From Boesenbergia rotunda (lineage: Eukaryota > Streptophyta > Magnoliopsida > Zingiberales > Zingiberaceae): a stretch of 64,000 nt of DNA. The stretch covers positions 110,052 to 174,051 of the forward strand of contig JAGFNQ010002588.1 of NCBI GenBank assembly GCA_024364735.1, in the 5' to 3' direction. The first letter of the stretch is position 1. Each line of letters begins with the position of its first letter. The notes under the pieces are model-generated. The model did no database searches, was not told the origin of the DNA, and saw only the letters and a program-made list of their open reading frames with translations. Position numbers and translations under genes: made by a program. Positions 58,596 to 64,000 of this stretch are shown here, in pieces.

Positions 58596-61500
58596 ATGTC
58601 TTCTCTGAATTTGCGTTCCATTTTGGACACCAATAAGCTGACTGGGCCAAACTTCATGTTCTGGCTTCGAAACTTGAGGATAGTCCTCAAGGCAGAAAAG
58701 GTTGCTTATGTCCTTGAAGAACAACTTCCCAACCATCCTCCAGAAGATGCAACTCCAGACCAGTCAGTGGCCTATTAGAAACATGTGGCCGATTCTGAAC
58801 TTGTGAGTTGCATCATGCTGGCCGCTATGGTACCTGAGCTGCAAAAGCAGCATGAGCATATGGATGCTCATACCATCATCTTCCATCTTCATAAGCTGTT
58901 TGACGAGCAGGCGAGATCCGAAAGGTTCGAGGTCTCCAGACTCCTCTTCACCTCTAAGATGCAGGAAGGCATTTCTGTCTCACAATTTGTGTTGAAGATG
59001 TTGGGGTACATTGAGCGACTAGGCACACTCGGATTTGCAATGGATCACGAACTAAGTGTTGACTTAATTCTGTATTGTTTGCCCAAGAGTTACTCACAAT
59101 TTGTAATGAACTATCGGATGAACAAGCTGGAGACTACCATTCCTGAGTTGCTCAACCTGCTGAAGACTGTAGAGCCTTCTGTAAAGCAGGATCAGAAGAC
59201 GGTACTGTTAGTTGGTTCCTCAAAGAAAGGCTCTAAGAGGAAGCCTAAAGAATAGAATAAGGGAAAGAAGAAAAAGGCCAAAAAGACTGAAAAGGCACCA
59301 AAAGGCACTTACCATCACTGCGGCAAGGAGGGTCACTGGCGAAGAAACTGCAAGGTTTATCTTGAGTCCTTGAAGAAGAAGGCATCCGATGCCCCATCCT
59401 CTTCAGGTATCTTCGTTATTGAATGTCACTCTATTTCCTCGTCCACCTGGGTACTTGATACTGGGTGTAGCTCACACATATGTAATGACATACAGGGACT
59501 AAGGAATAGAAGAAGACTCGTCAAGGGAGAAGCGAATTTGCGAGTTGGAAATGGAGCAAAGATTGCTGCTGTTGCCATCGGAACATATTTGCTAAAGCTC
59601 CCTACTGGACTTGTCTTAGAATTGGATAATTGTTATTTTGTTCCTTCGTTAATAAAGAACATTATATCTATTTCATGCTTGAATGAAAAGGGTTATCATT
59701 TAACTTTTAGTAACAATTGCTGTTACATAACTTTAAATGGTGTTCTTTATGGGACCGAAACTTTATACAATGGTATCTACACGTTAGATTTATCTGGTGA
59801 CGTTTTCAATATCGAAGTTAGCAACAAATGTGCTTGAATAGATAATCAAATAGACTTCTATACGTGGCATTGTCGTCTTGGCCATGTAAGTAAGAAACAC
59901 ATGACCAAATTATACCGATGTGGAATTCTGGAATCATTTGAACCCGGTTCATTTGATACATGCGAATCATGCTTAAAAGGCAAGATGACCAAATTACCCT
60001 TTTCCGGAAAAGGTAAACCAGTGGGAGAATTGCTTGGTCTAATACATACTGATGTATGTGGACCAATGTCAACTCTTGCATAAGGAGGTTATAGCTACTT
60101 CATTACCTTTATCGATGATCACTCACGATTCGGGTATGTGTTCTTAATGAAACACAAATCTGAAGCTTTTGAGAAATTCAAAGAGTTCAGAAGTGAAGTA
60201 GAGAAACAGCTTGGCAAAAGTATTAATATACTTTGATCCGATTGGGGTGGTGAATACTTGAGTCAAGAGTTTCAAGATTATCTTAGGGACAATGAGATAT
60301 TGTCTCAATGGACTCCGCCATATACACCACAGCATAATGGTGTATCTGAGAGGCGTAACCGAACCTTGATGGACATGGTTAGATCTATGATGAATCATGC
60401 AACTTTTCCAAAATCCTTTTGGGGCTATGCGCTTAAGACAGCTGTTTACTTACTAAACAGAGTCCCGACCAAGGTAGTCTCTACTAATCCATATGAGACA
60501 TGGAATAGTAAGAAACCTCATTTAACTCACCTTAAAATATGGGGTTGTCCTACTTATGTAAAGCGGACTGTATCAGACAAATTGGATGCTAAGTCTGATA
60601 AATGTCTATTTAATGGATACCCTAAGGAAACGAAGGGTTACCAATTCTATCATCCCTTGGAATAAAAGGTGTTTGTTTCAAGGCATGCTGTATTTCTAGA
60701 AAAAGAATTTCTTTTACAAGAAAATAGTGGGAGTAGCATTGAACTTGAAGAAGTTCAAGAAACTCCAATAGACATTACAGAGACACCTAGTCTAGACCCA
60801 CAACTAATAACTCATAATGATGAGCTATCAGTTGAACCTAAAACAACACCACTTCTTCGTAGGTCTGATAGGACACGCAATATTCCAGAGAGATACGGAT
60901 TTCTCATAAGTGAATGGAACGACGTGTTACTCGTTAACAATGACGAACCTATCAGTTATGAAGATGTTCTGATAAATTCAGAAAGGGATAAATGACTTGA
61001 AGCCATGAAGTCGGAAATGAATTCCATGTACGAAAATCAAGTATGGGACTTGGTTAACCCGCCTGAAGGGATTAAGCCCATAGGGTGCAAGTGGGGTATT
61101 AAGAAGAAAACCGACATGGAAGGTAATGTTGTTACCTTTAAGGCTAGATTAGTGGCAAAAGGATATCGTCAGAAACAAGGAATTGATTATGACGGAACCT
61201 ATTCGCCAGTAGCTATACTCAAATCCATTCGGATGCTCCTGGCCATAGCAGCTCATTATGATTATGAGATATGACAAATGGATGTGAAAACAGCTTTCCT
61301 TAATGGAAACCTGCTTGAGGATGTATACATGATACAACCTGAAGGTTTCACATCGGTTAATAAAACCAAAGTATGCAAGCTTCGACGATCCATATATGGA
61401 CTAAAGCAAGCATCCAGGAGCTGGAACATCCGTTTTGATGAGACAATCAAAGAGTTTGATTTCTCACAAAATCCTGACGAACCTTGTGTATACAAGGTTA

Positions 61501-62516
61501 GTGGGAGTGCAGTCGTATTCCTAGTGTTATATGTCGATGACATTTTACTTATAGGAAACGATATATCAGTCTTACAGTCAGTTATAATTTGGTTGTCCAA
61601 AACTTTCTCCATGAAAGACCTGGGAGAAGCAACCTATATCCTTGGGATTAGAATCTATAGAGATAGATCAAAACGGTTGCTTGGTCTTTCGCAGTCTACA
61701 TATATAGACCGAGTGCTAGAAAGGTTTAGCATGTCGGAATCCAAGAAAGGTTACCTTCCCATCAGGCATGGGATCAACCTTTCAAAGTCTATGTGTCCGC
61801 GCACAGAAGACGAGAGGATTTGCATGAATAAGATTCCTTATGCATCCGCGATAGGATCTATCATGTATGCTATGTTATGTACTAGGCCCGATGTATCATA
61901 TGCTCTGAGCGTCACAAGCAGATACTAGTCTGATCCAGGAATGGATCATTGGGTGGCTGTCAAAATAATCCTCAAGTACTTAAGAAGAATTAAGGATGTG
62001 TTCCTAATATATGGAGAAGGTGATATGATAATACGTGGATATACAGATGCCAGTTTCCAGACAGATAAGGATGACTCCAAATCTTAGTCCGGATACGTAT
62101 TTATTTTGAATGGAGGCGCAGTAAGCTGGAAAAGTTCCAAGCAAGACACCGTAGCGGATTCTACCACGGAAGCAGAATATATTGCAGCTTCGGAAGCAGC
62201 AAAGGAAGCAGTCTGGATCAAGAAGTTTGTCTCAGAACTTGGTGTGGTTCCAACCATTGATGAAGCAATACCGGTTTACTGCGACAACAATGGAGCTATT
62301 GCATAAGCAAAGGAACCAAGGTCTCATCAGCGATCCAAACATGTGCTTCGCCGCTATCATCTGATCAGAGAGATTATAAGTAGGAATGATATACAAATTG
62401 AGAAAATTCTCACTGAAGGGAATTTAGCGGATCCTTTAACTAAGCTCTTGCCTCAAAGTAAGTTTGAGGGTCATGTTAGAGCCTGTGGTATTGGGTATCG
62501 TAGCGATTGGCATTAG
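58596..62516 (+). pseudogene. Angela-type gag-pol: full length, one frame, eleven stops
   Basis: From ATG 58596 to TAG 62514 the frame never shifts. Internal stops: TAG 58776, 59253, 61926, 62085; TAA 60081, 60663, 62304; TGA 59835, 60234, 60993, 61272. Gag start LDTNKLTGPNFMFWLRNLRI. The zinc knuckle near 59310-59355 reads YHHCGKEGHWRRNC and lacks its first Cys. Protease WVLDTGCSSH is near 59449. Pre-integrase HCRLGHVSKKHM and CESCLKGK lie at 59863-60000. The integrase core runs 60036-60560, with HTDVCGPM, SDWGGEYLS (Trp where Arg is usual) and GVSERRNRTL. Reverse transcriptase: KARLVAKGYRQKQGIDY, MDVKTAFLNGNLLEDVYM, YVDD at 61530-61541. RNase H: YTDASFQTD, TEAEYIAASEAAKEAVW, VYCDNNGAIA. The protein is dead, but every catalytic domain remains recognisable. 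Confidence 0.92.
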
Positions 62517-62530
62517 ACCAAGTGAAAGTT

Positions 62531-64000
62531 TGTTAGTGATATGAGAGAAGTGTCCTAAGGTAATCGCCTTATGATTGTAATCATTTATTTTAATAAATGA
62601 ATATTCACTATTTGAGTATACATGATTATTTGATTAAGATCTTAAGCTCATTTACTGAATGTCTGCAATACAATTCACAGCATGAGAGAATTTGTGATGA
62701 ATTCACAACTAGTGATTATCTCTACATGTGCAATTGTGAAGTATTGAAATTGTCCCTAGTCGATGAATTGATAAACACGGACACTATCAATTCTGTTGAG
62801 ACTAGCATGGGTTATTTTCTAATTAGCTGATTCTCACTGGCTGGTGACACTGAGATGCCCGGAGATAAACATGAATGCTAGTTAAGGGAACTAGTTCATT
62901 GGAGTGTCTGGCTGTAAAACTTCATATGGTAGTCTACATATAGATATGTCAGTGAAGTTCTTACTGCAGCTTAAGTGCGATGTTCCTTTGACTTGCGGTG
63001 TTCAAGTCATCTTGGTCATGGAGACTTATACTTTGACATCTTAAGCAAGCATCTCCAAGGAGGTGTGGACCCAGGATGATTGGGTATAAGCCGAAGTGTC
63101 CGAAGATGTTTGAACAGCCTACAAAGGATTCACCACTCCTTACGAGGAGATGTATACCCGAGGCCTATCATCGGATTGTTACTCGAAGCCTCTGGCCAGA
63201 GCATGACATGTTCAGAGTATGAATCTCTTAAATACATGAGAGTAATTAGAATCCATAGGACGAGGAAACGTTACTTGGGCTAGGTGTGACGTAGTCAGCC
63301 TAGTGGGGACTGACACACATAGACCATGTCTTGAACCAAGTGGGTATAAGATGGTGAAGGGAATGAGACACGATTCATTATAGCCGTTGAAGGGTTTCAA
63401 AATCATTTCTGAGGTCAACCGTTGATCTTTCAATTAATTGGGTATCATGATGTACTACTAGGTGCCACTCATGATCGTTCTATAATTAATTAGTTAATTA
63501 TGGACGACCAACATAAATTTAAAGCCTATTTGGTCACACACATAACGAGTAATTCGAAGGATTTAAAACGACTTGAGAATTGGATTCTCCAATCGAGATA
63601 GACTATTTTTGGTAAGTCCAAACAATAGTCAAAACTGAATTTATTTCAGACGCATCGGAAGCATAGAATGGCTAAGTCTTTTAAAGACTTAATGGGTGAA
63701 TTAAATAAGTTTAATTCATTAAGGGATTTGATCCAATTGGGGTTAGATGGGCCGACCAAGGAAGGGGGCCTCCACTCTTCTTGTCATGGCCGGCCACCAC
63801 CATAAGAGGATAAGACTATTTTGGTTTGTTTTATAAAATAGACCAAAGGTTGGTTTATTTTATAAAAGGTTATATAAATTTTAATATAATGAACCATGAG
63901 TTGGTTTGTTTAATAAAATTTATATAATGAACCAATGGTTGGTTTGTTTTATAAATTTTTATATAATGAACCAATGGTTGGTTTGTTTTATAAATTTTAT
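62531..64000 (+). repeat. 3' LTR of the Angela-type element, cut by window end
   Basis: It starts TGTTAGTGATATGAG like the 5' LTR and aligns with 45887 onward to the window end (1470 of about 2168 bp), with mostly C/T and G/A differences. The weak purine tract AAGTGAAAGTT just before it looks decayed. Confidence 0.92.

Larger units (their letters stand above)
45887..64000 (+). mobile_element. Angela-type Ty1/copia element, interrupted by element B
   Basis: 5' LTR 45887-48054, tRNA-Met primer site 48056-48068, long leader (48069-49612 and 58291-58595), gag-pol 58596-62516, and 3' LTR from 62531 running out of the window. Over the shared 1.47 kb the LTRs differ at roughly 2%, mostly C/T and G/A. 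The right target duplication is outside the window; the left five bases are GAAAG. Confidence 0.92.

Noticed and set aside
1..64000. Integrated plant pararetrovirus
   Set aside because: All reverse transcriptases seen lie in copia or gypsy order with LTRs and integrase or primer sites; no movement or coat protein was seen.

Overview
The window is nuclear DNA of a flowering plant with a large, transposon-rich genome. This is shown by a complete eight-exon plastid ferritin gene, the first exon of a TONNEAU1-like gene, a tRNA-derived SINE, a hAT element, a CACTA element and several plant Ty1/copia and Ty3/gypsy families. A monocot is plausible from the mix of large Angela-, SIRE- and Tat-type elements, but the sequence alone does not prove it. 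No bacterial, organellar or CRISPR content was seen.

Left part (1-20967). A decayed Ty1/copia element on the minus strand (1-6565; its 3' end lies outside the window) is inserted in an old LTR of a second family (right remnant 6566-8799). Next come a short coding-like fragment, a SINE with a 10-bp target duplication (9366-9613), a roughly 37-bp minisatellite split by a decayed hAT transposon (10343-13987), a second coding-like fragment, an orphan TON1-like first exon (15655-15741, minus) and the intact ferritin gene (16443-18553, minus). About 2.2 kb of AT-rich intergenic DNA follows.

Right part (20968-64000) is one nested stack of insertions. A Tat-type Ty3/gypsy element (LTR 20968-21699, gag-pol from 21753) is cut inside its reverse transcriptase at 24207 by a SIRE-like copia element (24208-45886, continuing beyond the window). 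That host element was hit four times: by a 3.2-kb solo LTR inside its own LTR (24958-28172, TSD GTCAA), a 7.5-kb CACTA element in gag (29489-37037, TSD CAT), a gag-only SIRE-type element 'A' (37194-44271, TSD ATTAA), and an Angela-type copia element (45887 to beyond 64000). The Angela element carries in its leader a second gag-only relative, 'B' (49613-58285, TSD AACAA). B has an intact 559-codon gag reading frame and an unusual second ORF.

How the parts work together: A and B have LTRs, a tRNA-Met primer site, a polypurine tract and gag, but no protease, integrase or reverse transcriptase. They must have moved with enzymes from an autonomous SIRE-type partner, while possibly supplying their own Gag and, for B, an accessory protein. 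The enzyme-coding elements in the window (Angela, Tat, CACTA) are dead. They are broken almost only by in-frame stop codons of the kind that C-to-T change at methylated cytosines produces, with few frameshifts. The most interesting unexplained structure is RNA-like: arrays of covarying hairpins in the LTRs of A and B, a hairpin just after their primer site, and a four-hairpin array in the Angela leader.
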